DNA from: a virus
IMG/VR virus record: IMGVR_UViG_3300005537_000041
Location: 1 to 39,972 of that record
Reading direction: 5' to 3' (one strand)
DNA: 39,972 bases
Both the position numbers and the translations under genes were made by a program. The notes below the pieces were generated by a model. That model made no database searches, was not told the DNA's origin, and was given only the letters and a program-made list of their open reading frames with translations. Every line of letters begins with the position of its first letter. Position 1 is the first letter of the stretch. Shown here in pieces: positions 1-5,756 of this stretch.

Positions 1-64
1 AAACCAATCGGCGCACCTCTTGCAGGAGTCGGTTGTTCGGATCGATAAAGCTGCTCACGGCCAT
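1..64 (-). CDS. Partial copy of the 83-aa hypothetical gene cut by the window edge
   Basis: The first 21 codons of the gene fully present at 39675-39926, beginning with ATG (complement of 62-64). It is truncated only because the window linearises a circle. An AGGAAA ribosome-binding-like sequence lies just upstream, in the 42-bp gap that separates it from the stop of the RNA ligase gene. It should not be counted as a second gene. Confidence 0.85.
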   Translation of the reverse strand, partial: MAVSSFIDPNNRLLQEVRRLV

Positions 65-110
65 GGGTCGATTTCCTAGTTACGAATGAAGCTCAAACAA
101 TGAACTTCAG
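1..110. repeat. Terminal direct repeat, left copy (circular genome)
   Basis: This stretch is identical, base for base, to 39863-39972. It shows that the molecule closes on itself or has short direct terminal repeats. The reading frame that starts at 39926 is reproduced here from base 64 leftwards, so the join preserves a gene. An assembly overlap of a circular or circularly permuted genome is the simplest explanation; true 110-bp packaging repeats are possible but would be unusual with a P22-like headful portal. Confidence 0.97.
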
Positions 111-1030
111 GCTGCGGGCTGCTCGAATTGCTGCTTCATGAGCTCGTCCTTGTACCACTCGGGTAAGCCGCGAGTGCAACCACGCAGAATGTGATGGCGC
201 GCGTATTCCCACAGGCGTTGTTGGATCTCGGGCACGCACTCTTTCTCCACGTCCGCCTGGACTTCCTTGATGAGATTGCCGATGTCGCGCGGCGAGCCTT
301 CGAGCTTCCCGGCCTCTTTCAGGTGCTGAATTGCTTTGTTCCAGCGCGCCGGGGTCCGCACACTCTCGATCAGCCCCGACACGACATCCGTAGTCGTGGG
401 GTTCTCCTTCTTCCACTCAGCCGCATGGACTTCCTTGAATGCCTCGGACACAAACTTGCCGATAAGCACCTTCTTGTCCGGACCGAAGCGTCGGTAGTTC
501 TTCACCACAACGCCCTCGATTTTTTGGCCTCCCAGCACCGACGTGCGATCGAGCATCGTCCGGAATTGCTCTGGTGTTTCGATGACGCCCTCGAAAACCA
601 GAGGGACACATTCCAGGCCGAGCCGATCGCACTCCGCTGCCTTAGCTGCATAGGGCAGATATTCTTCATGCCCCGTGTTGATGTCGAATACCATCAGGTG
701 CCGATTGGGAATCCGGTCGTATGCGAGCGAGTTGTGCTTCGGCTTCTTCAGGTATTCGGCGCGATACGTCCAGCCCACGGTAAGGGGGAGGTTTTGTGCT
801 ACCTCGACCGCCTCAGTGAACATCTTCTCGGGCGCGATCACATTCAACTGCGCGCCCTTGGATCGGCATTTGAAGTCCGTATGCGATCCGTCCTCGCTTA
901 GGAAAAGACCGAAGGAAAACTGGCTTCCATCGATCTTTTCTTCCACGATAACCGGGTCCAGCAAGAGTTCTGCAAGACCCCTATGGCCGATAGCGAAGGT
1001 GCTCGGGTAGCTGTGCCAACTGGTGAACAT
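107..1030 (-). CDS. RNA ligase (Rnl2-like nucleotidyltransferase)
   Basis: The 307-aa product has the motif order of the ATP-dependent RNA ligase / covalent nucleotidyltransferase family. Motif I is EKIDGSQ, with Lys32 as the expected AMP-accepting nucleophile. YRAEYL lies at 89-94, a FDI motif at 115-117, the motif IV box EGVVVK at 172-177, and a motif V lysine in IGKF near 192. Such enzymes seal nicked RNA or tRNA, which in T4-type phages repairs host anticodon-nuclease damage. Its start overlaps the stop of the upstream 73-aa gene region, in the leftward early operon. The family is clear; whether it seals RNA or another substrate is inference. Confidence 0.88.
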   Translation of the reverse strand: MFTSWHSYPSTFAIGHRGLAELLLDPVIVEEKIDGSQFSFGLFLSEDGSHTDFKCRSKGAQLNVIAPEKMFTEAVEVAQNLPLTVGWTYRAEYLKKPKHNSLAYDRIPNRHLMVFDINTGHEEYLPYAAKAAECDRLGLECVPLVFEGVIETPEQFRTMLDRTSVLGGQKIEGVVVKNYRRFGPDKKVLIGKFVSEAFKEVHAAEWKKENPTTTDVVSGLIESVRTPARWNKAIQHLKEAGKLEGSPRDIGNLIKEVQADVEKECVPEIQQRLWEYARHHILRGCTRGLPEWYKDELMKQQFEQPAA

Positions 1031-1252
1031 TCAGTCCTCTCTACGGGTTTTGTTACGCGGCTTGAACCGGCTGAGGGCTTCGGCCAATCCCGCGAAGGCG
1101 TACTCGCGCCGTTTCGTGGTGGCCCATGTCGTGTAGACCAGATTGCGCACCGACGTGGCGATAGGCTCGTCCTCTTGGTATGCCTCCTCTATCGTCCAGC
1201 GCCCTTGGTCTAGCGAGCGTGGAGCGTGATAGCGGTAGGGCGGATAAATCAT
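1031..1252 (-). CDS. Hypothetical 73-aa protein
   Basis: A basic, tyrosine- and arginine-containing small protein with no recognised domain. Its stop codon directly abuts the ATG of the RNA ligase gene, and its ATG follows the stop of the DUF551-type gene by four bases, so it sits inside a tightly packed leftward operon. The overlap pattern and direction, rather than similarity, support it as a gene. Function unknown. Confidence 0.65.
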   Translation of the reverse strand: MIYPPYRYHAPRSLDQGRWTIEEAYQEDEPIATSVRNLVYTTWATTKRREYAFAGLAEALSRFKPRNKTRRED

Positions 1253-1255
1253 GTT

Positions 1256-1471
1256 TCATTTGGGCGGCTCGGGTAGCGGCATCCACAACTTGACGCCTGC
1301 GCGAATCGGTCCAACCTCGTTCCAGTACCAGCAACCGTCTTCGTGGTCGTAGTTGCCGACGAAATACTGCGTGTCGTCGCAATAGCACAGCACATCGGCG
1401 CTGATGATCGGCGGCGCGTTGATCTCGCCCACCACGGCTACCGGCAAGTCGGTTTCTGCATCTCGCCACAT
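1256..1471 (-). CDS. DUF551-like small phage protein
   Basis: The 71-aa protein ends in WMPLPEPPK, the C-terminal signature seen in DUF551 proteins of phages and prophages. The preceding region has the pattern of that family: a CYCDD stretch and the aromatic run CWYWNEVG. An AAGGAG site lies upstream of the ATG. DUF551 has no established biochemical role; these proteins are usually found among small early genes, as here between a lipoprotein and an RNA-ligase operon segment. Confidence 0.7.
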   Translation of the reverse strand: MWRDAETDLPVAVVGEINAPPIISADVLCYCDDTQYFVGNYDHEDGCWYWNEVGPIRAGVKLWMPLPEPPK

Positions 1472-1504
1472 TGTCGTTCTCCTTCTTTTCAGTCCGTGAG
1501 CGTG

Positions 1505-1873
1505 TCAATCGCGCTCGTGCCACGCGCCCATCGCGTGTTGCATTTCGTGTCCGAAAATCGCCTCTGCGCATACATCCGAGAAACCCACCCTCTTGCGGAT
1601 ATGTACCTTGCAGTTGTTGAACTCGCAGGACGTACAGGCCAATGAAGTAGAGGGGCACTTGGAAATGTCGTCGTCCCAGTCCAGGCGCACGGAGCCGGAG
1701 GGAAACATCGGGATTTCCCTCTCATACCGATCCTTCATGCCGCACATCACGCCGGGGGATGCGCAACCCGGAAGCACCAACGACAAGCAGATCAGCACCG
1801 GGATCGACACCACGATCCGTCGTAGCACGGCGGGATTCGTCCAGAACCAGGTGAAGGCGTGCGCGCGGGTCAC
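1505..1873 (-). CDS. Lipoprotein with metzincin-type zinc motif
   Basis: The GTG start at 1871-1873 is chosen because GGAGG lies five bases upstream and the GTGA overlaps the previous gene's stop. The 122-aa product has an N-terminal hydrophobic segment (about residues 20-36) ending in the lipobox LPGC, so it is probably exported and lipid-anchored. Near the C-terminus residues 109-119 read HEMQHAMGAWH, an exact HExxHxxGxxH zinc-protease signature, and the protein ends three residues later. Six cysteines follow the lipobox. Small phage lipoproteins ending in a GHExxHxxxGxxH block are known as hypothetical proteins; protease activity here is unproven because no Met-turn region follows. Confidence 0.75.
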   Translation of the reverse strand: MTRAHAFTWFWTNPAVLRRIVVSIPVLICLSLVLPGCASPGVMCGMKDRYEREIPMFPSGSVRLDWDDDISKCPSTSLACTSCEFNNCKVHIRKRVGFSDVCAEAIFGHEMQHAMGAWHERD

Positions 1874-2058
1874 GCTTTCCTCCATGACTCCGCGAGCCCT
1901 CTCGTGATGTTGGCGAGGCTCCGGTCCTTCAAGATCAAGCTCGCGTCCATGGCAAGCCCGACATTCGGCTCCCCGGTCGCAAGCTCGGCCACGAACTCCT
2001 GCTCAAGCTCCGGCGTGAGGGCGTTGGCGTACAGGGCGCGTTTCAGGAGGCGGTTCAT
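1870..2058 (-). CDS. Hypothetical 62-aa helical protein
   Basis: ATG at 2056-2058 with GGAGGAA just upstream, and a four-base ATGA overlap with the stop of the 50-aa gene before it. The protein is acidic/helical (Glu- and Leu-rich, with repeated ALTPELEQEF-like helices) and has no recognised domain. The reading frame stays open further upstream, but that extension overlaps the neighbouring gene and lacks coding character, so the internal ATG is preferred. It lies in the recombination segment of the leftward operon. Confidence 0.65.
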   Translation of the reverse strand: MNRLLKRALYANALTPELEQEFVAELATGEPNVGLAMDASLILKDRSLANITRGLAESWRKA

Positions 2059-2207
2059 GCCTTCCTCCGCGCGTACCAGTCGCGCCGGTAGGCATTCCAC
2101 CTGTCTCGGTTCTTCGCCACCCAACGCATGTGCGCAGCCGTCGCGGAGATCCGGCGCTGGCGCGGCATCCTGGCCTTCGTGACTTCGGGAATGAGATCGG
2201 AGAGCAT
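2055..2207 (-). CDS. Small basic 50-aa protein
   Basis: A short gene with ATG at 2205-2207 overlapping the YqaJ gene stop, and TGA overlapping the next gene's ATG. The product is strongly basic, with many Arg residues and aromatic positions in a WVAKNRDRWNAYRRDWY-type helix, which suggests nucleic-acid contact. Similar Arg/Trp/Tyr helices precede HNH domains in other phage proteins, but no catalytic motif is present here. The call rests on its end-to-end overlaps with both neighbours. Confidence 0.6.
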   Translation of the reverse strand: MLSDLIPEVTKARMPRQRRISATAAHMRWVAKNRDRWNAYRRDWYARRKA

Positions 2208-2824
2208 CAGGCGGCTTTCCGAAGGGCGAGCAGCCCCTTGTGCTGGCGGTCCACTTCGGCCAGGAAGGCGGCGACTTCCTTCTCAAGCTCCGCGATGTAG
2301 GCGTCGTCGCGCTTCACGCGCTCGATGTAGAGCTGCATCCCCTCGGGCATCCGGGGATCGTAGGAAACGAAGTCGATCCATTTCCGTCCCGTCACCCACA
2401 TCTGACCTTGCACCTGGGCGCGATGCTCCGAAGGCATCCCGCCGTGGATCGTCTGGACGTGGATCACCGGGTTGTCGGGACACTTGATTTCTAACCCCCC
2501 ATCCGCGTCGATCAGGCCATCCGGCGAGCAGCCGACCCATTCCACCGTAGGATGGTGCAGGAAATCGGTCTGCGTCACGAACGCGCCGGTTTCGGCTTCG
2601 TAGGCGTCCCGCGCCTCGGGCTCAAGGAGCGTCCCGCGCTCCATCGCCTTGTTTGAGTACGTCTCACAGGGCGCGGCCATGATCCGCTCGGTCACGAGCT
2701 GCCAGCGGTAGCGCTGCCGCCCCATCGCTTCACCGACCTTCACCTTGGCGAGCACGTCAGCGAACCGGGAAGCGGTCGCATGGCCGGCGCGAGCGGCTTT
2801 CCACTCGGGGGTGCCCTGGGTCAC
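2207..2824 (-). CDS. YqaJ-type (lambda Exo-like) recombination exonuclease
   Basis: The 205-aa product matches the YqaJ viral recombinase fold. It has PEWKAARAG near residue 6, LEPEARDAYE at 67-76, and a PD-(D/E)XK core in which SPDGLID supplies Asp102 and GLEIKCP supplies Glu112 and Lys114. VQGQMWVTGR follows at 138-147. Such enzymes digest one strand of duplex DNA to leave 3' tails that are loaded with an annealing protein. It is coupled by a GTGA overlap to the ERF gene, the expected two-component recombination pair. The GTG start is at 2822-2824. Confidence 0.9.
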   Translation of the reverse strand: MTQGTPEWKAARAGHATASRFADVLAKVKVGEAMGRQRYRWQLVTERIMAAPCETYSNKAMERGTLLEPEARDAYEAETGAFVTQTDFLHHPTVEWVGCSPDGLIDADGGLEIKCPDNPVIHVQTIHGGMPSEHRAQVQGQMWVTGRKWIDFVSYDPRMPEGMQLYIERVKRDDAYIAELEKEVAAFLAEVDRQHKGLLALRKAA

Positions 2825-3561
2825 TTGGACGCCTCCCGGTCGGCCTGCTCGATGCGCGCCTTGCAGGCGTCCTTCACGGCGCCCAGCGTCTTACGCTGCG
2901 CCGCGGTGAGCGCACCCCATGCCTTCTGGAGCGCTGGCAGGGACGCGCAGCCTTCGAGGATCTTCTTGCCCTCGGCGTCCGGCTCGGTTTTGCCCTTCGG
3001 GTCGTTGCCGTCGTTGTCCAGATCCCCGATGGCGACGTTGAAAATCCCTTTCAGGAGGTAGCGCATTCCGTACTGCATCCCCGCGCCCGTGGCGTGGGTC
3101 TTCGTCATCACGTCACCGCCCTTGGCACCCTTGCCGTCCCGCGGCATGTCGATCGTGTAGGGCCGGGTATGCGCGCCCTTGGAAACCAGCGCGATCACTT
3201 GGATGTACTCGGCCCCCAGCGGTGAGGCGGCGGTGTTGTAGCTGATGGCGAAGCCGTGCCGGCTGTAGATCGGGCGCAGCGCGGCATCGAGTTGCGAATA
3301 TGTGGCGTAGTTGCTGCGCGTCTGCGGGTTGAAGGCGTCGGCGTGAACCTGCCGGACCTCCTTCTGGCATTCCGCCATCGCGTCATTCCAGGCGGTTTCC
3401 GCCTCGCGCGCCACGATGCGCTCGTACATCCCCATCAGGCGCTCCATCTTGTCGATGTCTGCCGCGGGGTTCTGCGCTGCGCTCTGGATCACCTGCAGGA
3501 GGGTCGTGGCGCTCGTAGCCACCGGAAGATCCTTCGGCATCACTTGGGGAACTGCGCTCAT
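2821..3561 (-). CDS. erf: ERF-family single-strand annealing recombinase
   Basis: The ATG at 3559-3561 follows a GAGAGG site; an upstream open extension overlaps the next gene and is not used. The 246-aa protein carries the ERF core: a region around YATYSQLDAALRPI, then HGFAISYNT, and a THATGAGMQYGMRYLLKG stretch typical of Erf-like annealing proteins. These form rings on ssDNA and promote RecA-independent annealing, useful for genome circularisation. Paired with the YqaJ exonuclease downstream and next to Ref and NinB upstream, it forms a full recombination cassette. Confidence 0.9.
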   Translation of the reverse strand: MSAVPQVMPKDLPVATSATTLLQVIQSAAQNPAADIDKMERLMGMYERIVAREAETAWNDAMAECQKEVRQVHADAFNPQTRSNYATYSQLDAALRPIYSRHGFAISYNTAASPLGAEYIQVIALVSKGAHTRPYTIDMPRDGKGAKGGDVMTKTHATGAGMQYGMRYLLKGIFNVAIGDLDNDGNDPKGKTEPDAEGKKILEGCASLPALQKAWGALTAAQRKTLGAVKDACKARIEQADREASK

Positions 3562-3824
3562 GCGAGCCTCTCGATAGTTTTGGCGAGCAGCTTCGTTTCG
3601 CTCGTTTTGTACCGGGCGTTGAAGGCCCGCTCGCCGAGTCCGTGAAAGCCCGTTGCGCCCTGGTGGTGCTCGGGGCACAGGGGAATGGTCAGGAAGTCAT
3701 TGCGATCGGCGCTGTCGCCGATGTGGTGAACCTGCGCGGGCACGTAGTCGCGCCCGAGCTCGCGGCAGAGGATGCAGCCGATGGAGGCGACGCGCTCCAT
3801 GTGGTGGCTGGCCTTCTTGGTCAA
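3558..3824 (-). CDS. Ref-like RecA-dependent nuclease (HNH fold)
   Basis: A TTG start at 3822-3824 is chosen because GGGAGG lies four bases upstream and it overlaps the previous stop in a TTGA. The 88-aa product has the hallmarks of the Ref (recombination enhancement, RecA-dependent nuclease) group: CILCRELG, VHHIG, the run IPLCPEHHQG and FHGLGERAF. The His and Cys pairs fit an HNH-type metal site. P1 Ref cuts DNA at RecA-made displacement loops. It is short and lacks the long N-terminal tail of P1 Ref, which is common in lambdoid homologues. Confidence 0.85.
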   Translation of the reverse strand: MTKKASHHMERVASIGCILCRELGRDYVPAQVHHIGDSADRNDFLTIPLCPEHHQGATGFHGLGERAFNARYKTSETKLLAKTIERLA

Positions 3825-4138
3825 GCGACCTCCCGCAGCATCGGGTCGGACCAGCGCACGCCGCGCTCGTCGCCGAATACGATGATTTGCGTGATGAGGT
3901 CGGCCATTTCGGGAACGACCAAGCCCCGAGAGGCGCGGACGTTCACCACGATGAATGGCGCGTGCGGGTCGAAGGGATTCGGCACGGTGCGCTGGCCGTG
4001 CGCCGCGGCGAGGAAAAGGCGTTTCCAGTCCTCCTCGCTCATGGAGCCGCCAGCCCATTCGAGTTGATCCGCGATGTCGCGGATGGCCGCATGGAACTTC
4101 TTGTTCTGTTCGGCCGTGCGGATCTCGTCGGGATTCAT
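3821..4138 (-). CDS. ninB: NinB-like recombination protein
   Basis: The ATG at 4136-4138 overlaps the previous stop. The 105-aa protein resembles NinB (lambda Orf family): RTAEQNKKFHAAIRDIA near the start, then a MSEEDWKRLFL stretch and a central VVPEMADLITQIIVFGDERGV segment. Lambda Orf binds ssDNA and helps RecA-type loading, replacing RecFOR functions. Here it sits ahead of Ref and ERF in the leftward operon rather than in a nin region on the right side. Confidence 0.85.
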   Translation of the reverse strand: MNPDEIRTAEQNKKFHAAIRDIADQLEWAGGSMSEEDWKRLFLAAAHGQRTVPNPFDPHAPFIVVNVRASRGLVVPEMADLITQIIVFGDERGVRWSDPMLREVA

Positions 4139-4377
4139 CCCTTTTTCACCTTCGCGGCCTTGCATTGGTGGTAGGCCTTGGAAGCCTTCTCCGCGCAGCC
4201 CATGGACTCGATCACGTCCACCGGCTGGGGCTGGGGAGGGATGCGGACAAAGACGGGTTTGGGGTCGTGCTGGTGCGAGACATAGCCCATGACTTCCAGC
4301 CCAAGGAAAACGCCCACGAGGAAGACCATCCCCGCAGCCCACCAGGCGGTCGATTTGCGCACGTAGAGATCGCTCAC
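4135..4377 (-). CDS. Small inner-membrane protein, 80 aa
   Basis: GTG at 4375-4377 overlaps the stop of the preceding 126-aa gene (GTGA). One strong transmembrane helix lies at about residues 11-32, from WWAAGMVFLVGVFLGLEVMGY. A Pro-rich linker (PVFVRIPPQPQP) and a Cys/Lys-rich tail with two cysteines (residues 61 and 72) follow. The short positive N-terminus suggests the tail is outside the cytoplasm. No family was recognised. Position as the second gene behind pL suggests an early role such as exclusion or host takeover, but that is inference. Confidence 0.65.
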   Translation of the reverse strand: MSDLYVRKSTAWWAAGMVFLVGVFLGLEVMGYVSHQHDPKPVFVRIPPQPQPVDVIESMGCAEKASKAYHQCKAAKVKKG

Positions 4378-4754
4378 CACGAAGGGCAACCCTCGTCTTC
4401 GCGCGTGTCGTAGCCGATTGGCTTGCGATCCTCGGCTTCTTCCCACTCGTATTGCTTGAGGAGGACCGGGTAATCGGCACCGAAGAAGGCTTTGCGGGAA
4501 GCGTCCGAATCCCCCGCGAAGACCGACTCGCGGAAGGTCATCATCTGGATCTCGAACATTTCGTTTTCCAGCGCGTGGAGTCCTTCCCGCTGGGGCTCCG
4601 TCATGTCCTGATAGCCAATCCCCGGAAGGTAGGCATGCACCTTCGCCTCGGCTTCCTGGATCGCTTGACGGTTGGCGGGAATGTCCACGTAGGCCGAGCG
4701 GAGCAGCCTTTCCATGGCGGCGAGCAGCGGGTCATTCCGGATTCGGTCGTTCAT
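4374..4754 (-). CDS. First gene of the leftward early operon, 126 aa, unknown
   Basis: ATG at 4752-4754 with a strong AAGGAGG six bases upstream; a longer in-frame start would include the operator region and is rejected. The product is acidic and mainly helical, with no recognised domain. Its place directly behind pL is where lambda carries its antiterminator N, but it lacks the Arg-rich N-terminus of N-type proteins, so an antitermination role is not supported. The preceding promoter carries two operator-like sites, so its expression should be repressed in the lysogen. Confidence 0.7.
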   Translation of the reverse strand: MNDRIRNDPLLAAMERLLRSAYVDIPANRQAIQEAEAKVHAYLPGIGYQDMTEPQREGLHALENEMFEIQMMTFRESVFAGDSDASRKAFFGADYPVLLKQYEWEEAEDRKPIGYDTREDEGCPSW

Positions 4755-4771
4755 GCTTTGCCTCCTTGATA

Positions 4772-4785
4772 TGAGGCATATTTGC
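4772..4785 (+). promoter_or_regulatory. Operator-like site A (pL region)
   Basis: The plus strand reads TGAGGCATATTTGC. It matches the consensus built from sites B, C and D (cTAGG-c/a-ATA-n-n-TGC). It overlaps the expected -10 region of the leftward promoter. It is a candidate binding site for the repressor or the Cro-like protein. Confidence 0.6.
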
Positions 4786-4807
4786 ATAGGTCAGCAGGCA
4801 TTGTCAA
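4780..4807 (-). promoter_or_regulatory. Leftward early promoter, pL-like
   Basis: On the minus strand a perfect -35 TTGACA (complement of 4802-4807) is followed 18 bases later by AAATAT, a weak -10. The -35 box is directly adjacent to operator-like site B. The promoter points at the 126-aa gene and the recombination operon. The -10 match is poor, so the exact start is uncertain. Confidence 0.55.
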
Positions 4808-4821
4808 GCATTTATGCCTAG
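4808..4821 (-). promoter_or_regulatory. Operator-like site B (pL region)
   Basis: The minus strand reads CTAGGCATAAATGC and is followed at once by the TTGACA of pL. Site C before the rightward promoter is arranged in the same way. Centre-to-centre distance to site A is 36 bp. Confidence 0.6.
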
Positions 4822-4836
4822 GTACAAGCAAATTTT

Positions 4837-5052
4837 TTAGCGGGGCGGGCAGCTCCGAATGCAGCCCTCAAGTGCCTGTTTGCACTGATAGTTATTGATG
4901 GCCTTGGGGATCACGGCTCCCGCGGGCGCTACGCAGAACGAATAATTCTGGCTACATTGCTGCGCACAAATTGGCTCGGCCTTCGTCATGTCTACATCGG
5001 CGATGCTAACGCAGCCGGCGCATGCGAGCGCGGCCAGGTAAATAGCCCTCAT
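4837..5052 (-). CDS. Secreted Cys-rich small lipoprotein co-transcribed with the repressor
   Basis: The 71-aa product starts MRAIYLAALACAGC, a short signal peptide ending in a lipobox-like ACAGC; the -3 residue is Cys instead of the usual Leu, so lipidation is likely but not certain. Seven further cysteines follow in the mature part, in CAQQC and C-x-S-C type arrangements that suggest disulfides in the periplasm. Its ATG overlaps the stop of the repressor gene (ATGA), so it should be expressed in the lysogen. That makes it a candidate lysogenic-conversion or superinfection-exclusion gene; the function is inferred from position only. Confidence 0.7.
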   Translation of the reverse strand: MRAIYLAALACAGCVSIADVDMTKAEPICAQQCSQNYSFCVAPAGAVIPKAINNYQCKQALEGCIRSCPPR

Positions 5053-5432
5053 TTGCTCTGCCTCCCTAGTTGTACGGCCATGTCTGCCGCTTCTTGGATC
5101 TTCTGGTAAAGCCGCTTTTCCGCGTCCGAAAGGGGCTGCAGGACGGGCGGGTTGCTGAGCGGCCAGTCCCCTTGGACTAGGAGCGCCCAGGGAGCTACGC
5201 CCAAAGCCTCGGCGATTTGGTGCAGCGTAGTGACTGAAAGCGAAGTTTTAGCCTTTAGCAGCTTGCTGATGAAGGTCTGATCAATCTTCGCGTCTCGAGC
5301 GAGCTGGGACTGGTTCCCGGCGATCGTGCCGTGCTGCTTATAGAGCCGGTTGATGTTGCCGATGACGACCGTATCAGTGCCAGAAAGGCCGCGGCGGCTT
5401 TCTGACTCCGGGACCATGGGCGGTTTAGGCAT
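5049..5432 (-). CDS. cI-like repressor (XRE-type HTH)
   Basis: ATG at 5430-5432 is preferred over longer in-frame starts that would run through the pR operators. The 127-aa product has a helix-turn-helix near residues 42-66: NQSQLARDAKIDQTFISKLL, followed by TLHQIAEALGVAPWALL, the usual XRE fold. A short C-terminal helical tail (DAEKRLYQKIQEAADM) may mediate dimerisation. There is no S24/LexA-type peptidase domain, unlike lambda CI. It is divergent from the cro-like gene and followed by the lipoprotein gene. Role as prophage repressor is inferred from fold and arrangement. Confidence 0.85.
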   Translation of the reverse strand: MPKPPMVPESESRRGLSGTDTVVIGNINRLYKQHGTIAGNQSQLARDAKIDQTFISKLLKAKTSLSVTTLHQIAEALGVAPWALLVQGDWPLSNPPVLQPLSDAEKRLYQKIQEAADMAVQLGRQSK

Positions 5433-5454
5433 TTCTGCATTGTCCCGCGCGGTC

Positions 5455-5468
5455 CTAGGAATATGTAC
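5455..5468 (+). promoter_or_regulatory. Operator-like site C (pR region)
   Basis: The plus strand reads CTAGGAATATGTAC, one base before the TTGACA of pR. Its first ten bases form an exact inverted repeat with ATATTCCTAG at 5486-5495. It shares the CTAGG-n-ATA core with sites A, B and D. Confidence 0.65.
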
Positions 5469-5469
5469 C

Positions 5470-5498
5470 TTGACATGTCCGGCAAATATTCCTAGACT
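5470..5498 (+). promoter_or_regulatory. Rightward early promoter, pR-like
   Basis: A perfect -35 TTGACA at 5470-5475 and a -10 TAGACT at 5493-5498 are separated by exactly 17 bases. Site C abuts the -35 box and site D overlaps the -10 box, so operator binding would block polymerase. The expected transcription start (about 5505-5506) coincides with the ATG of the cro-like gene. Confidence 0.75.
5482..5495 (-). promoter_or_regulatory. Operator-like site D (pR region)
   Basis: The minus strand reads CTAGGAATATTTGC, the closest match to the shared consensus. It lies between the -35 and -10 boxes and overlaps the -10 of pR. Centre-to-centre distance to site C is 27 bp. Confidence 0.65.
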
Positions 5499-5505
5499 TT
5501 GGGCC

Positions 5506-5709
5506 ATGAACGCTCCCGACATTCCAGCCCTTCGCGCTGAGGTGATTGCGCGAAAGGGGCAATGGGCTGCGCTTGCGCGAGTAGGCGAGCTCGATTATTC
5601 ATGGGTCGTTCGCTTCGCGCGCGGGGCCATCGCAGAGCCTCGGCTTTCGCGCCTGCAGACACTTCGTGATGCCCTGGACCGCCTCCCCATCGAGGCGCGT
5701 CCGCAATGA
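5506..5709 (+). CDS. Cro-like DNA-binding protein
   Basis: The 67-aa product is divergent from the repressor and is the first gene behind pR. A helix-turn-helix-like stretch lies at about residues 18-46: QWAALARVGELDYSWVVRFARG. This size and place fit a Cro protein that would shut off early transcription. No Shine-Dalgarno sequence precedes the ATG, and the promoter geometry puts the mRNA 5' end at or next to the ATG. The assignment rests on position and HTH pattern, not on close similarity to a named Cro. Confidence 0.75.
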   Translation: MNAPDIPALRAEVIARKGQWAALARVGELDYSWVVRFARGAIAEPRLSRLQTLRDALDRLPIEARPQ

Positions 5710-5756
5710 CCTCCTCCCCGCGCCTGTTTCACCGAGTGAAGACGGTAGGCGCGTTC

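Noticed and set aside
1870-2286. Longer 138-codon version of the 62-aa gene
   Set aside because: The extension has shadow-type composition and overlaps the 50-aa gene and YqaJ; the internal ATG has a good ribosome site.
3821-4480. 219-codon version of NinB
   Set aside because: The first 114 codons are antisense-like noise over two other genes; the conserved part begins at the overlapping ATG 4136-4138.
4374-4754. N-like antiterminator as first gene after pL
   Set aside because: No Arg-rich N-terminal RNA-binding motif; the protein is acidic and helical.
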